Made by a program: the position numbers and the translations under genes. From positions 744,001-808,000 of the forward strand of contig NZ_CP136051.1 of NCBI RefSeq assembly GCF_032999765.1: 64,000 bases of DNA. The letters run 5' to 3'. The first letter of the stretch is position 1; each line of letters begins with the position of its first letter. The stretch is from Imperialibacter roseus. Its GTDB lineage: Bacteria > Bacteroidota > Bacteroidia > Cytophagales > Cyclobacteriaceae. A model generated the notes under the pieces. The model did not search any database. It saw only the letters and a program-made list of their open reading frames with translations, and was not told where the DNA came from. This document shows, piece after piece, positions 53,903 to 62,174 of the stretch.

Positions 53903-53938
53903 TACACCCTTTCGGACTTTTCGAAAGGGTGTATTTCT
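53903..53938 (+). terminator. Strong hairpin terminator
   Basis: TACACCCTTTCG at 53903-53914 pairs perfectly (12 bp) with CGAAAGGGTGTA at 53922-53933 around a 7-nt loop and is followed by TTTCT. Confidence 0.8.
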
Positions 53939-53982
53939 AGCTAGCTTTTTATCGTTAGCTGATCTATGATTACCTTTAAACC

Positions 53983-54144
53983 ATGAAAAATTTCCCCCGC
54001 TCAATACAAGGACTTGCGGCTATATTATTGATTTTTGCATCATCAGTTCTTTTTGAAGGTTGCAGGGCTTCTCAGTTTAAAACCCAGAAAGCCCGCACAA
54101 TTAAAAAAGGAAAACCTATACCTTGCCCGCTCAAGGACTGCTAA
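53983..54144 (+). CDS. 53-residue small lipoprotein
   Basis: This short gene starts at ATG 53983 and ends in TAA at 54142-54144. The peptide has a basic start, a hydrophobic core (GLAAILLIFASSVLF) and a lipobox-like EGC, with Cys at residue 27. The mature part is 27 residues, basic, and ends in KKGKPIPCPLKDC with two more cysteines. The cysteine pattern suggests a conserved small outer-membrane or periplasmic lipoprotein; similar ends are known to me only from memory of Bacteroidota. It lies 20 bp before cmk. Confidence 0.75.
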   Translation: MKNFPRSIQGLAAILLIFASSVLFEGCRASQFKTQKARTIKKGKPIPCPLKDC

Positions 54145-54164
54145 TATTCAATAACTGATATTTG

Positions 54165-54866
54165 ATGCAAAAAATAGTAATTGCTATCGATGGTTACTCG
54201 GGTTGCGGAAAAAGCACAACAGCACGAGCCGTTGCTGGTCTTTTGGGTTACATCTACATAGACACAGGTGCCATGTACAGATCGGTTACTTTGTATTTTA
54301 TTGACAACCATGTTTCGCTTACTGACCCCAGGGCGGTTTCGAAGGCGCTTGAACAAATTGATATAACATTTCATTACAATGCTACAAAGAAGGTAAATGA
54401 AGTGTATTTGAATGGGTTGAACGTAGAAAAAGAAATACGGGGAATGGATGTATCACAAAAGGTAAGCGATGTAAGTGCCATTAAGGAAGTAAGGCATGCT
54501 TTGGTAGCCCAGCAAAGAAAAATGGGCAAGAGCAAAGGGGTAGTGATGGATGGAAGAGATATTGGTACGGTGGTATTTCCTGATGCAGACCTTAAAATAT
54601 TTATGACAGCCGACCTGTATGTGCGTGCTGAGAGGCGTCAGAAGGAGTTATTAGGCAAAGGCCAGCTCGTAGAGTTGGAGGAAGTGATTGAAAACCTGCG
54701 ATCCCGAGACGAAATAGACACCTCCAGAAAAGAGAGTCCCTTAAAGAAGGCAGCAAATGCTATTGAAATTGACACCACACATATTACCTTTGAGGAACAA
54801 ATAGAGCTCATTACCAACCTGGCCACGAGCAAATTAATTTCCGGAGTTGATCGAAACAAGAACTAA
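54165..54866 (+). CDS. cmk: (d)CMP kinase
   Basis: The 233-residue protein phosphorylates CMP and dCMP. The P-loop is GYSGCGKST near residue 12; further family motifs are YIDTGAMYRSVTLYF, the DGRDIGTVVFPDADLKIFMTA segment (split here) and RRQKELLGKG with the R-x-x-D-x-x-D motif SRDEIDTSRK. The ATG at 54165 is preferred over TTG 54162. It is followed by ispH after 59 bp. Confidence 0.95.
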   Translation: MQKIVIAIDGYSGCGKSTTARAVAGLLGYIYIDTGAMYRSVTLYFIDNHVSLTDPRAVSKALEQIDITFHYNATKKVNEVYLNGLNVEKEIRGMDVSQKVSDVSAIKEVRHALVAQQRKMGKSKGVVMDGRDIGTVVFPDADLKIFMTADLYVRAERRQKELLGKGQLVELEEVIENLRSRDEIDTSRKESPLKKAANAIEIDTTHITFEEQIELITNLATSKLISGVDRNKN

Positions 54867-54925
54867 AAGCTTGTGTCAAAATTTTGAAATCGATCAACGA
54901 AGCAAGTAGGGCAGGAAAAAGCGTT

Positions 54926-55825
54926 ATGAACATTACTATCGACAAAAATTCTGGGTATTGTTTCGGAGTTGAATTTGCCATTAAAATGGCAGAGGATGAA
55001 ATGGAAGACAATGGTCAGTTATATTGCCTGGGCGACATCGTTCACAACGACATGGAAGTCAGGCGCCTTTACCAGAAAGGTCTCCGGATTATCAGCCGGG
55101 ACGACCTGAAAAACCTCCACAATACAAGGGTGCTGATTAGAGCACACGGCGAGCCGCCGGAAACGTATCAATTGGCTCTTGAAAACAATATTGAACTAAT
55201 AGACGCCTCTTGCCCGGTTGTGTTGAAACTCCAGAATAGAGTGAAGCACGCCTACGACAATATGAAAAAAGTGGAGGGGCAGATTGTCATTTATGGCAAG
55301 GAGGGGCATGCAGAGGTAATTGGGCTTGCCGGGCAAACCAGAGAAGAGGCTGTTATTATTATGACAGACCAGGATTTGGATAAGCTCGACTATTCCAGGC
55401 CAATCACGCTCTTTAGCCAAACTACCAAGTCAACAAAGGGCTTTTATCATATCAAAGCGCTCATTGAAGACCGAATTCGTGAGAATAAGGGTGAGCTGCG
55501 AATTCAGGATTTCGATGCCAACGATAGCATTTGCCGCCAGGTGTCGAACAGAGAGCCTCAAATGAGGAAGTTTTCGGAAGAGCAGGATGTGGTGTTGTTT
55601 GTTGCCGGAAAAAAGAGTTCAAATGGACGGGCTTTGTACGAAGTATGCCTTTCCATCAATCCAAGAAGTTACTTTATTGAGAGCGAAGAGGAGCTGGACT
55701 TGAACTGGCTTGTCGATGCTGAAAATATAGGTATTTGTGGAGCTACGTCCACTCCCATGTGGTTAATGGAGCGGGTAGCAGAATTCATCAAGGAAAAAAG
55801 TCCTAGTGAACCAACAATTGCTTAA
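54926..55825 (+). CDS. ispH: 4-hydroxy-3-methylbut-2-enyl diphosphate reductase
   Basis: The protein (299 residues from ATG 54926; the frame opens at 54884) makes IPP and DMAPP, the last step of the MEP isoprenoid pathway. The 4Fe-4S ligands are C12 (GYCFGV), C96 (DASCPVV) and C203 (NDSICRQVSNRE). ATP-independent catalysis also needs the E in the TKSTKGF-neighbouring region; the family pattern is complete. The chosen start gives C12 as in well-studied IspH. Confidence 0.95.
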   Translation: MNITIDKNSGYCFGVEFAIKMAEDEMEDNGQLYCLGDIVHNDMEVRRLYQKGLRIISRDDLKNLHNTRVLIRAHGEPPETYQLALENNIELIDASCPVVLKLQNRVKHAYDNMKKVEGQIVIYGKEGHAEVIGLAGQTREEAVIIMTDQDLDKLDYSRPITLFSQTTKSTKGFYHIKALIEDRIRENKGELRIQDFDANDSICRQVSNREPQMRKFSEEQDVVLFVAGKKSSNGRALYEVCLSINPRSYFIESEEELDLNWLVDAENIGICGATSTPMWLMERVAEFIKEKSPSEPTIA

Positions 55826-55838
55826 ATGTGCTGTTTAT

Positions 55839-55890
55839 GTAAGTGAAAATGAGGGTGGTAAAAAACCTTCACACGAATAATTTCACTTAC
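55839..55890. promoter_or_regulatory. 10-bp inverted repeat upstream of nqrA
   Basis: GTAAGTGAAA at 55839-55848 and TTTCACTTAC at 55881-55890 are perfect arms with a 32-nt spacer, located between ispH and nqrA. It could be a weak terminator for ispH or a regulator site for the nqr operon. Confidence 0.45.
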
Positions 55891-55913
55891 CTTTTAGTTG
55901 AGTTAAATTTTAT

Positions 55914-55921
55914 TAATTTTG
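55914..55921 (+). promoter_or_regulatory. Probable -7 element of the nqr operon
   Basis: TAATTTTG matches the Bacteroidota consensus TAnnTTTG and lies about 40 bp before the nqrA ATG. No clear -33 TTG was found at the usual spacing. Confidence 0.4.
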
Positions 55922-55961
55922 CCACGTTTTAAAGGATTTCGGTCTATTTTACCTATTGAAA

Positions 55962-57320
55962 ATGTCTAAATTCGTAAAGCTCAAAAAAGGGTTTAATATC
56001 AATCTCGCAGGCAAGGCCGAGGAAAAAATTGGTGAAATTCAACAACCTGAGACTTTCGCAGTCAAACCAACCGACTTTCAGAGAATTACTCGCCCCAAAC
56101 TACTGGTGGAAGAAGGAGCCAGCGTGAAGGCTGGTACACCCCTGTTTTTCGACAGGCTTCAGGAAAACGTAATGTACACTTCGCCTGTTAGCGGGGAGGT
56201 AGTTGAAATAAAGCGGGGTGAGAAAAGAAAGCTTCTTGAGATCAAAATCCTTGCGGATAAGAAAATAACACACGAGCAGTTTACCAAGTTCACGGTATCC
56301 GAAATGAGCTCTCTTACAAAGGAAACAGCTACGGAGCTCCTGACTAAGAGTGGTGTTTGGCCAAATATAGTTCAGCGCCCCTTCGGAAGTATAGCCGACC
56401 CAACTGCCACACCAAAGGCTATATTTATTTCAGCATTTGACACAAACCCCCTTTCTCCTAATTATGGCATCTTGTTTAAGGGGCAAGATCAATACTTTCA
56501 GGCTGGTATAGATGTCCTTAAGAAATTCACACCAGGCGTTGTACATGTTAACACCAATGCCGACGCTGAAGTGCTTCCCATGTTTGCTCATGTGAAAGGT
56601 GCCGAAGTCAATAAGTTTTCCGGTCCGAATCCTGCTGGCAATGTAGGCGTTCAAATCCACCACCTTGATCCAATTAATAAAGGAGACCTTGTTTGGACTG
56701 TTTCGCCTTTTGGTGTTATCCAGATAGGGAAGTTGTTCCTTGAAGGTATATACGATGCTTCTAAAGTGATAGCAGTTTGTGGTTCTGAGGTGAGCAATCC
56801 ACAGTACTACAGCACATACTCCGGAGCCAATGTAGGTAGGTTCATAGAAGGCAATCTTAAATCGGATCACGTTAGGGTAATTTCAGGGAACGTGCTTTCA
56901 GGCGAAGCAGTTGGAAAAGACGGCTTCCTGGGATTCTTTGCCAACCAGGTAACTGTTATTCCAGAAGGAGATAAGGAAGAGTTTTTGGGTTGGATACTAC
57001 CAACTTTCAATAAGCTAAGCTTTCAAAGAGCATTTGGTCTGTTTGCCAATACAAAAAGAGAGTTTGTATTAGATACAAATACACATGGTGAGCAACGCTC
57101 ATTCGTTCAATCGGGCAACCTCGAAAAGGTGCTGCCAATGGATATTTATGTTACCTACCTCATGAAGGCAATTTTGGCTGAGGATTATGATGACATGGAA
57201 GCTTTGGGTATTTACGAGGTTATCGAAGAAGACTTGGCACTTTGCGAATTCGTCGATGTTTCGAAAAATGATATTCAGAAAATACTAAGACAAGGACTTG
57301 ACTTAATTCAATATAGCTAA
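55962..57320 (+). CDS. nqrA: Na+-translocating NADH:quinone reductase subunit A
   Basis: The protein (452 residues) is the peripheral NqrA subunit of the sodium-pumping NADH:ubiquinone reductase in the cytoplasmic membrane. Family features are KLKKGFNINLAGKAEE at the start, RPKLLVEEGASVKAGTPLFFDR, and the C-terminal EDYDDMEALGIYEVIEEDLA region. The ATG at 55962 is used; the TTG at 55956 is less likely. nqrB follows 8 bp after the stop. Confidence 0.95.
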   Translation: MSKFVKLKKGFNINLAGKAEEKIGEIQQPETFAVKPTDFQRITRPKLLVEEGASVKAGTPLFFDRLQENVMYTSPVSGEVVEIKRGEKRKLLEIKILADKKITHEQFTKFTVSEMSSLTKETATELLTKSGVWPNIVQRPFGSIADPTATPKAIFISAFDTNPLSPNYGILFKGQDQYFQAGIDVLKKFTPGVVHVNTNADAEVLPMFAHVKGAEVNKFSGPNPAGNVGVQIHHLDPINKGDLVWTVSPFGVIQIGKLFLEGIYDASKVIAVCGSEVSNPQYYSTYSGANVGRFIEGNLKSDHVRVISGNVLSGEAVGKDGFLGFFANQVTVIPEGDKEEFLGWILPTFNKLSFQRAFGLFANTKREFVLDTNTHGEQRSFVQSGNLEKVLPMDIYVTYLMKAILAEDYDDMEALGIYEVIEEDLALCEFVDVSKNDIQKILRQGLDLIQYS

Positions 57321-57328
57321 TCGTATTT

Positions 57329-58525
57329 ATGAAGTTCTTACAAGATTTCTTCGATAAACTAAAGCCTTTTGTAGAGAAAGGTGGGAAGTATGAAAAGTAT
57401 CATACGCTTTATGAAGGCCACAGAACTATTGTGTTTGCCCCGGATCTAACTACCGGAAAGAAAGGTTCCCAGGTAAAAGACGCTGTCGACCTAAAGCGAA
57501 TGATGTTTACTGTCATCATCGCAATGATCCCTTGTTTACTTTTTGGTATGTGGAACGTTGGTCATCAGCATTTTCTGGCAACGGGAGCTGATGCCGAACT
57601 AATAGACAAAATATTAATCGGCGCTTTGAAAGTAGTCCCTATCATTATTGTTTCTTATGCGGTGGGCCTTGGTGTCGAATTTGTTTTCTGTGTGATCAGG
57701 CAGCATCCTGTAAGTGAAGGGTTCCTGGTTACGGGCTTGCTGATACCGCTTGTGATGCCAGCCACCATTCCTCTTTGGCAGGTAGCATTGGCTACTGTGT
57801 TTGCGGTGGTTATTGGAAAAGAAGCCTTTGGGGGCACAGGGATGAACATACTTAACGTAGCGCTTGTAGCCAGGGCGTTCCTTTATTTCGCCTATCCAAC
57901 TGCTATTAGCGGCGAGGTTTGGACATATCTTGGTGATGCTGCGCCAGTAGCAGCCTACTCGGGAGCCACGCCTTTAGCAATTGCTGCCAGCACTGTGGGC
58001 AACCCTGGGGCTACCCCGGTTGTGGATTTGCTCAACGATTCATGGTCAGCAGGTATTTATGATTTCTGGAATATGTTCCTGGGTATAATGCCAGGTTCAA
58101 TAGGTGAAACATCTACTTTGATGTGCCTGATAGGGGCGGCCATTTTGGTTTTAACCGGAGTAGGTAGCTGGAAGATAATTGTAGCGGTTTTTGCTGGTGC
58201 TTACTCAATGGGCCTTATCTTCAATCTCGTTGGTCTCAATGAGTTTATGTTGATGCCGGCACAGTACCACTGGGTAATTGGAGGCCTGGCTTTTGGTGCC
58301 GTATTCATGGCTACCGATCCTGTTACAGCTTCTCAAACTGAAACTGGCAAATGGATTTATGGATTCCTGATAGGATTATTAACAGTGTTGATCCGTGTGT
58401 TTAACCCGGCATATCCGGAGGGAATCATGTTGGCGATACTTCTTATGAATGTATTTGCGCCACTTATCGATTATTACGTAGTACAAGCAAACAAAAAACG
58501 GAGGCTACAACGTGCGACAGTCTAA
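57329..58525 (+). CDS. nqrB: Na+-NQR subunit B
   Basis: The 398-residue protein is the membrane subunit NqrB with about ten hydrophobic segments. The covalent FMN is expected on T214 in YSGATPLAIA. RQHPVSEGFLVTGLLIPLVM and FGAVFMATDPVTASQTETG are family-typical. It binds Na+ and quinone. nqrC starts within its last 14 bases. Confidence 0.95.
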   Translation: MKFLQDFFDKLKPFVEKGGKYEKYHTLYEGHRTIVFAPDLTTGKKGSQVKDAVDLKRMMFTVIIAMIPCLLFGMWNVGHQHFLATGADAELIDKILIGALKVVPIIIVSYAVGLGVEFVFCVIRQHPVSEGFLVTGLLIPLVMPATIPLWQVALATVFAVVIGKEAFGGTGMNILNVALVARAFLYFAYPTAISGEVWTYLGDAAPVAAYSGATPLAIAASTVGNPGATPVVDLLNDSWSAGIYDFWNMFLGIMPGSIGETSTLMCLIGAAILVLTGVGSWKIIVAVFAGAYSMGLIFNLVGLNEFMLMPAQYHWVIGGLAFGAVFMATDPVTASQTETGKWIYGFLIGLLTVLIRVFNPAYPEGIMLAILLMNVFAPLIDYYVVQANKKRRLQRATV

Positions 58526-59273
58526 CGCTTATGTTCTTTTATTTTCGGGAGTGATGACCATCATACTTGGTGGAGCTTTATCACTTGCCTCGGTTGGCCT
58601 TAAGCCAGCCCAAACCAAGCAGATTGAGCTTGATACCAAGAAGAAAATTCTGGGTGCAGTAATGGATATTTCCAATCTCAAAACCGGAGAGGAAGTGTTG
58701 GCACTGTATGACAAGCGATTTAAATCTGTGGTTGTAGATATCGATGGTAACCCTGTTGAAAAGGATGCAAAGGGTAATCCTTTGGTTGCTGAGAAGATCG
58801 ATATTCAGAAGAACCATAAAGTAGCTAAGGAGGAGAGAAACTACCCCGTTTTTATGTTCCTTGACGAAAATGATCCATCGAAAGTGATTGCCTACGTTTT
58901 CCCGATGTTTGGTAGCGGCCTTTGGGATTGGATTTCTGGTTACATGGCTTTGGATGGTGACCTGAATACTATCAAAGGAGTTGCATTTGACCATAAATCG
59001 GAGACTCCCGGACTTGGAGCGAGAATCACTACTCCGGAGATTCAGGGTCGCTACGTTGGAAAGGAAATATTTGAAAATGGTGATTTGGTATCTGTTACTA
59101 TGGTGAAGGGAGAGAGTGGCAAGCCACAAGACGCCCACCATGTAGATGGAATGTCGGGTGCAACACTCACAGGAAAAGGAGTGAATGCGATGCTCGAAAA
59201 TTACCTTTCGTCTTACACTGCATTTATTAAAAAGCAAAAGTCAGCTAGCGGGCAATCTGCAATGGCTTTTTGA
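58512..59273 (+). CDS. nqrC: Na+-NQR subunit C
   Basis: The 253-residue protein has one N-terminal membrane helix (VLLFSGVMTIILGGALSLA) and a periplasmic FMN-binding domain with the SGAT motif (T218 is the predicted covalent FMN site) in DGMSGATLTGKG. A GLWDWISGYMALDGD segment is also typical. The start is GTG at 58512, overlapping nqrB by 14 bp; no ATG is available upstream of the membrane helix. FMN attachment needs ApbE, which is not in the window. Confidence 0.95.
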   Translation: MRQSNAYVLLFSGVMTIILGGALSLASVGLKPAQTKQIELDTKKKILGAVMDISNLKTGEEVLALYDKRFKSVVVDIDGNPVEKDAKGNPLVAEKIDIQKNHKVAKEERNYPVFMFLDENDPSKVIAYVFPMFGSGLWDWISGYMALDGDLNTIKGVAFDHKSETPGLGARITTPEIQGRYVGKEIFENGDLVSVTMVKGESGKPQDAHHVDGMSGATLTGKGVNAMLENYLSSYTAFIKKQKSASGQSAMAF

Positions 59274-59309
59274 TTAGAAGAGATTAATAAACACTAAAAT
59301 CAGTTTGCG

Positions 59310-59972
59310 ATGAGCACTGAAACGCTAGAAAAACCAGTAGTTAAAGAAGCGGAACCTTTATTCTCGAAAAGGCGGAAGAAGTTTGTTACTGATCCGCTGA
59401 ATGACGATAACCCGGTTACTGTTCAGGTGTTGGGTATTTGCTCGGCATTGGCAGTAACAGTGAAAATGCAGCCTACTCTCGTGATGGCGATTGCCGTTAC
59501 GCTGGTAATTGTATTTTCTAACCTTCTTATTTCTCTTATGCGTACCCTTATTCCCAACAGGGTGCGTATCATCGTGCAGCTAGCAGTAGTGGCAACGCTC
59601 GTGACATTGGTAAGTGAGGTGCTAAAGGCCTATGCTTTTGACATGTACAAAGTGTTGGGAGCTTACGTAGGTCTGATCATCACCAATTGCATAGTAATGG
59701 GTCGCCTTGAGGCGTTCGCCCTGGCTAACAAGCCCTATGACTCAATGCTTGATGGTTTGGGTAGCGGCTTGGGTTATTCGTGGATCATCCTGGCCGTGGC
59801 TTTCTTCAGGGAGCTTTTTGGCTCGGCTTCAATATTTGACTTCAAAGTATTTGCTGCTATGGGACTGGACTTCCCAACCAACGGACTGATGGTTGACCCA
59901 ATCGGAGCATTTATGATACTTGGCTTGATCATTTGGGTACAAAGAACTAAAAACGGTTACGTAGAACACTAA
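59310..59972 (+). CDS. nqrD: Na+-NQR subunit D
   Basis: The 220-residue protein is an integral membrane subunit with about six hydrophobic segments. C44 (LGICSALAV) and C127 ([14 protein letters not shown]) are the predicted NqrD ligands of the iron cluster shared with NqrE. It has a longer N-terminal charged extension (about 38 residues) than many homologues. The next gene follows after 4 bp. Confidence 0.95.
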   Translation: MSTETLEKPVVKEAEPLFSKRRKKFVTDPLNDDNPVTVQVLGICSALAVTVKMQPTLVMAIAVTLVIVFSNLLISLMRTLIPNRVRIIVQLAVVATLVTLVSEVLKAYAFDMYKVLGAYVGLIITNCIVMGRLEAFALANKPYDSMLDGLGSGLGYSWIILAVAFFRELFGSASIFDFKVFAAMGLDFPTNGLMVDPIGAFMILGLIIWVQRTKNGYVEH

Positions 59973-59976
59973 GAAC

Positions 59977-60588
59977 ATGGAAGCATTAAACATATTCATT
60001 AAGAGCGCATTTATCGACAACATGATATTTGCCTATTTTCTTGGCATGTGTTCATTCCTGGCCGTTTCCAAAAAAGTGAGCACGGCGATTGGTTTGGGTG
60101 CTGCAGTAATTTTCGTTTTGGGTATTACCGTGCCTATCAACTGGGTGATGCAAACTTTCATACTAAACGAAGGCGCACTTAGCTGGCTTGGTGCAAGCTT
60201 CGAAACGATAGACCTTAGCTTCCTTACCTTTATCATGTTCATAGCCATTATCGCAGCTATTGTGCAGCTGGTAGAAATGATCATTGAAAAAGCTTCTCCT
60301 GCGCTTTATGGCTCTCTGGGTATTTTCCTTCCTTTGATTGCTGTAAACTGTGCAATACTAGGCGCTTCCCTTTTCATGATTCAGAGAGACTACACCATTG
60401 TGGAGGCAACAGCCTACGGTCTTGGATCAGGGGTGGGATGGATGCTCGCCATTGTGGCACTGGCTGCGGTGAGAGAAAAGCTGAAGTATTCTCATGTGCC
60501 AGATGGGCTTAAAGGTCTTGGCCTTACGATGTTGATTACCGGATTGATGGGGATTGCATTTAAGTCCTTTATTGGAATCGCTATTTGA
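59977..60588 (+). CDS. nqrE: Na+-NQR subunit E
   Basis: The 203-residue membrane subunit has about six hydrophobic segments. C25 ([10 protein letters not shown]) and C125 ([12 protein letters not shown]) are the predicted cluster ligands that pair with those in NqrD. It is the last nqr gene in the window: a terminator follows 40 bp later and nqrF is missing from its usual place. Confidence 0.95.
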   Translation: MEALNIFIKSAFIDNMIFAYFLGMCSFLAVSKKVSTAIGLGAAVIFVLGITVPINWVMQTFILNEGALSWLGASFETIDLSFLTFIMFIAIIAAIVQLVEMIIEKASPALYGSLGIFLPLIAVNCAILGASLFMIQRDYTIVEATAYGLGSGVGWMLAIVALAAVREKLKYSHVPDGLKGLGLTMLITGLMGIAFKSFIGIAI

Positions 60589-60627
60589 TTGCAGCAAAAA
60601 CAATAACAAAACTTCGATATCAAAGAG

Positions 60628-60657
60628 GGCTTTGCATTAACTTGCAAAGCCTTTTTT
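60628..60657 (+). terminator. Terminator ending the nqr operon
   Basis: GGCTTTGCA at 60628-60636 pairs with TGCAAAGCC at 60643-60651 around a 6-nt loop and is followed by TTTTTT. It separates nqrE from the DUF502 gene. Confidence 0.85.
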
Positions 60658-60664
60658 ATTGCAT

Positions 60665-61249
60665 ATGAGCAGAGTAGTAAGTTATTTCTTAAAGGGATTG
60701 GTGTTTGTGGTGCCCCTGGCGCTCACTGTGTATGTGAGTGTGGGAGTGGTGCGATGGCTTGATGGGTTGATTCCAATCGACATTCCAGGCTTGGGTATCC
60801 TGGCGATCCTGGCGGGCACGCTCATGATCGGTTACCTGGCTACCTATTTTATCACCAAACCCTTTTTTGAGTATTTTGAAAAGATTCTGAAAAGGCTGCC
60901 GCTGGTCAATATGATTTATTCGTCGTTTAACGACCTGATGACGGCTTTTGTAGGCGATAAGAGGAAGTTTGATAAAGCTGTAGTGGTGAATATGGATGCG
61001 CACGGCATACTTCAAAGAATTGGTTTTATAACTAATGAGGATCTCAAAGCAATCAACTTGCCAGGGAAGGTGGCTGTGTATTTTCCCATATCTTACAGCA
61101 TTGCAGGCGACTTGTATATTGTGGATAGGGCGAATATCACACCGTTAGATATTCCTGCGATGGAGATCATGACTTTCCTGGTTTCAGGAGGAATGACTGA
61201 CTCTTTCGGGAAATACAAGAAGAAATTTCGGGATACTACCAAAAAATGA
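60665..61249 (+). CDS. DUF502 family membrane protein
   Basis: The protein (194 residues from ATG 60665; TTG 60659 is an alternative) has two N-terminal membrane helices (GLVFVVPLALTVYVSVGVV and GLGILAILAGTLMIGYLATYF) and a soluble domain with RLPLVNMIYSSFNDLMTAF, AVYFPISYSIAGDLYIV and VSGGMTDS. These are the DUF502 hallmarks; the function is unknown. It has its own promoter region after the nqr terminator. Confidence 0.88.
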   Translation: MSRVVSYFLKGLVFVVPLALTVYVSVGVVRWLDGLIPIDIPGLGILAILAGTLMIGYLATYFITKPFFEYFEKILKRLPLVNMIYSSFNDLMTAFVGDKRKFDKAVVVNMDAHGILQRIGFITNEDLKAINLPGKVAVYFPISYSIAGDLYIVDRANITPLDIPAMEIMTFLVSGGMTDSFGKYKKKFRDTTKK

Positions 61250-61302
61250 AACAATTGCTTGTATTGATTCGTTGAGCGACATACATTTGTGCCCATAATT
61301 AC

Positions 61303-61347
61303 TAAACAGTTGTTTACAATACTTACATATTGTCCCTCAGTAAACAA
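61303..61347. promoter_or_regulatory. Inverted repeats in the leader of the arginine operon
   Basis: TAAACA-GT-TGTTTA lies at 61303-61316. TTGTTTAC at 61310-61317 also pairs with GTAAACAA at 61340-61347. A further small hairpin, AGGCC-ATA-GGCCT, is found downstream near 61370. These could be operator or leader structures for arginine control. No typical ARG box was found. Confidence 0.4.
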
Positions 61348-61473
61348 TTTTAGGCCAAGTACTCCGAGGCCATAGGCCTTGCTATACCCCAGTGGTACCT
61401 ACGTGGTATCCTTTTCTCCCCAGTCTGTTTTTTTCTTTTTTCTCAAAACTATTAACCGTAGGGTTTTTGTACA

Positions 61474-62139
61474 ATGACACAATTTTCTGTCAGGGTAGCG
61501 ACAGCTGCCGACGTTCCGTTTGTTGAAACAATCTGCCAGCAGATCGAGGAAAGCGCTCTGAAAAGAGGTACTGGTATAGCTAAACGTTCTCCCGAGTATA
61601 TCGCTAAAAAGATGCTGGAAAATAAAGCAATTGTGGCCTTTACTAAAAGCGGGGACTGGGCCGGCTTTTGCTATATAGAGACCTGGAGCCATGGTAAGTT
61701 TGCTGCCAACTCAGGCCTTATCGTTCACCCGGATTTTCGCAAGGAGGGTCTCGCCAAGCGAATCAAAGAAAAGGCGTTCGATCATTCACGTAAAATGTTC
61801 CCGAATGCGAAGCTTTTTGGTTTAACCACCAGCTTGCCGGTGATGAAGATAAACTCCGATCTTGGCTACGAACCCGTTGTCTATTCGGAACTTACCGAAG
61901 ACGAGGACTTTTGGAAGGGCTGTGCCAGCTGCGTGAATTACAGCATCCTGATGAGTAAGAACAAAACCAACTGTATTTGCACTGCGATGCTTTTCGATCC
62001 AAAAGAACAGTCCGAGAAAAGGTGGAATTTCATTAAGAAATCAAAGGTTTATGAGCGTCTTGTGAGGCTCAAGCGGGCAGCTTTTCTTAAATTCACGGGC
62101 AAGAAAGCTGCTGAGCAGGTAAGCTTGCAGAGAGCTTAG
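61474..62139 (+). CDS. GNAT N-acetyltransferase, candidate N-acetylglutamate synthase
   Basis: The 221-residue protein has the GNAT fold. Its acetyl-CoA loop is in HPDFRKEGLAKRIKEKAFD (R-x-E-G-L-A), followed by KLFGLTTSLPVMKINSDLGYE. A C-terminal cysteine set, CASC ... CIC, could bind a metal. It lies 35 bp upstream of argG in the Bacteroidota order (acetyltransferase, argG, argC), so it likely makes the first arginine intermediate, N-acetyl- or N-acylglutamate. That assignment is from context. Confidence 0.85.
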   Translation: MTQFSVRVATAADVPFVETICQQIEESALKRGTGIAKRSPEYIAKKMLENKAIVAFTKSGDWAGFCYIETWSHGKFAANSGLIVHPDFRKEGLAKRIKEKAFDHSRKMFPNAKLFGLTTSLPVMKINSDLGYEPVVYSELTEDEDFWKGCASCVNYSILMSKNKTNCICTAMLFDPKEQSEKRWNFIKKSKVYERLVRLKRAAFLKFTGKKAAEQVSLQRA

Positions 62140-62174
62140 AAAATCATCGGGTAGCATCGTTCAAAATATTACTA

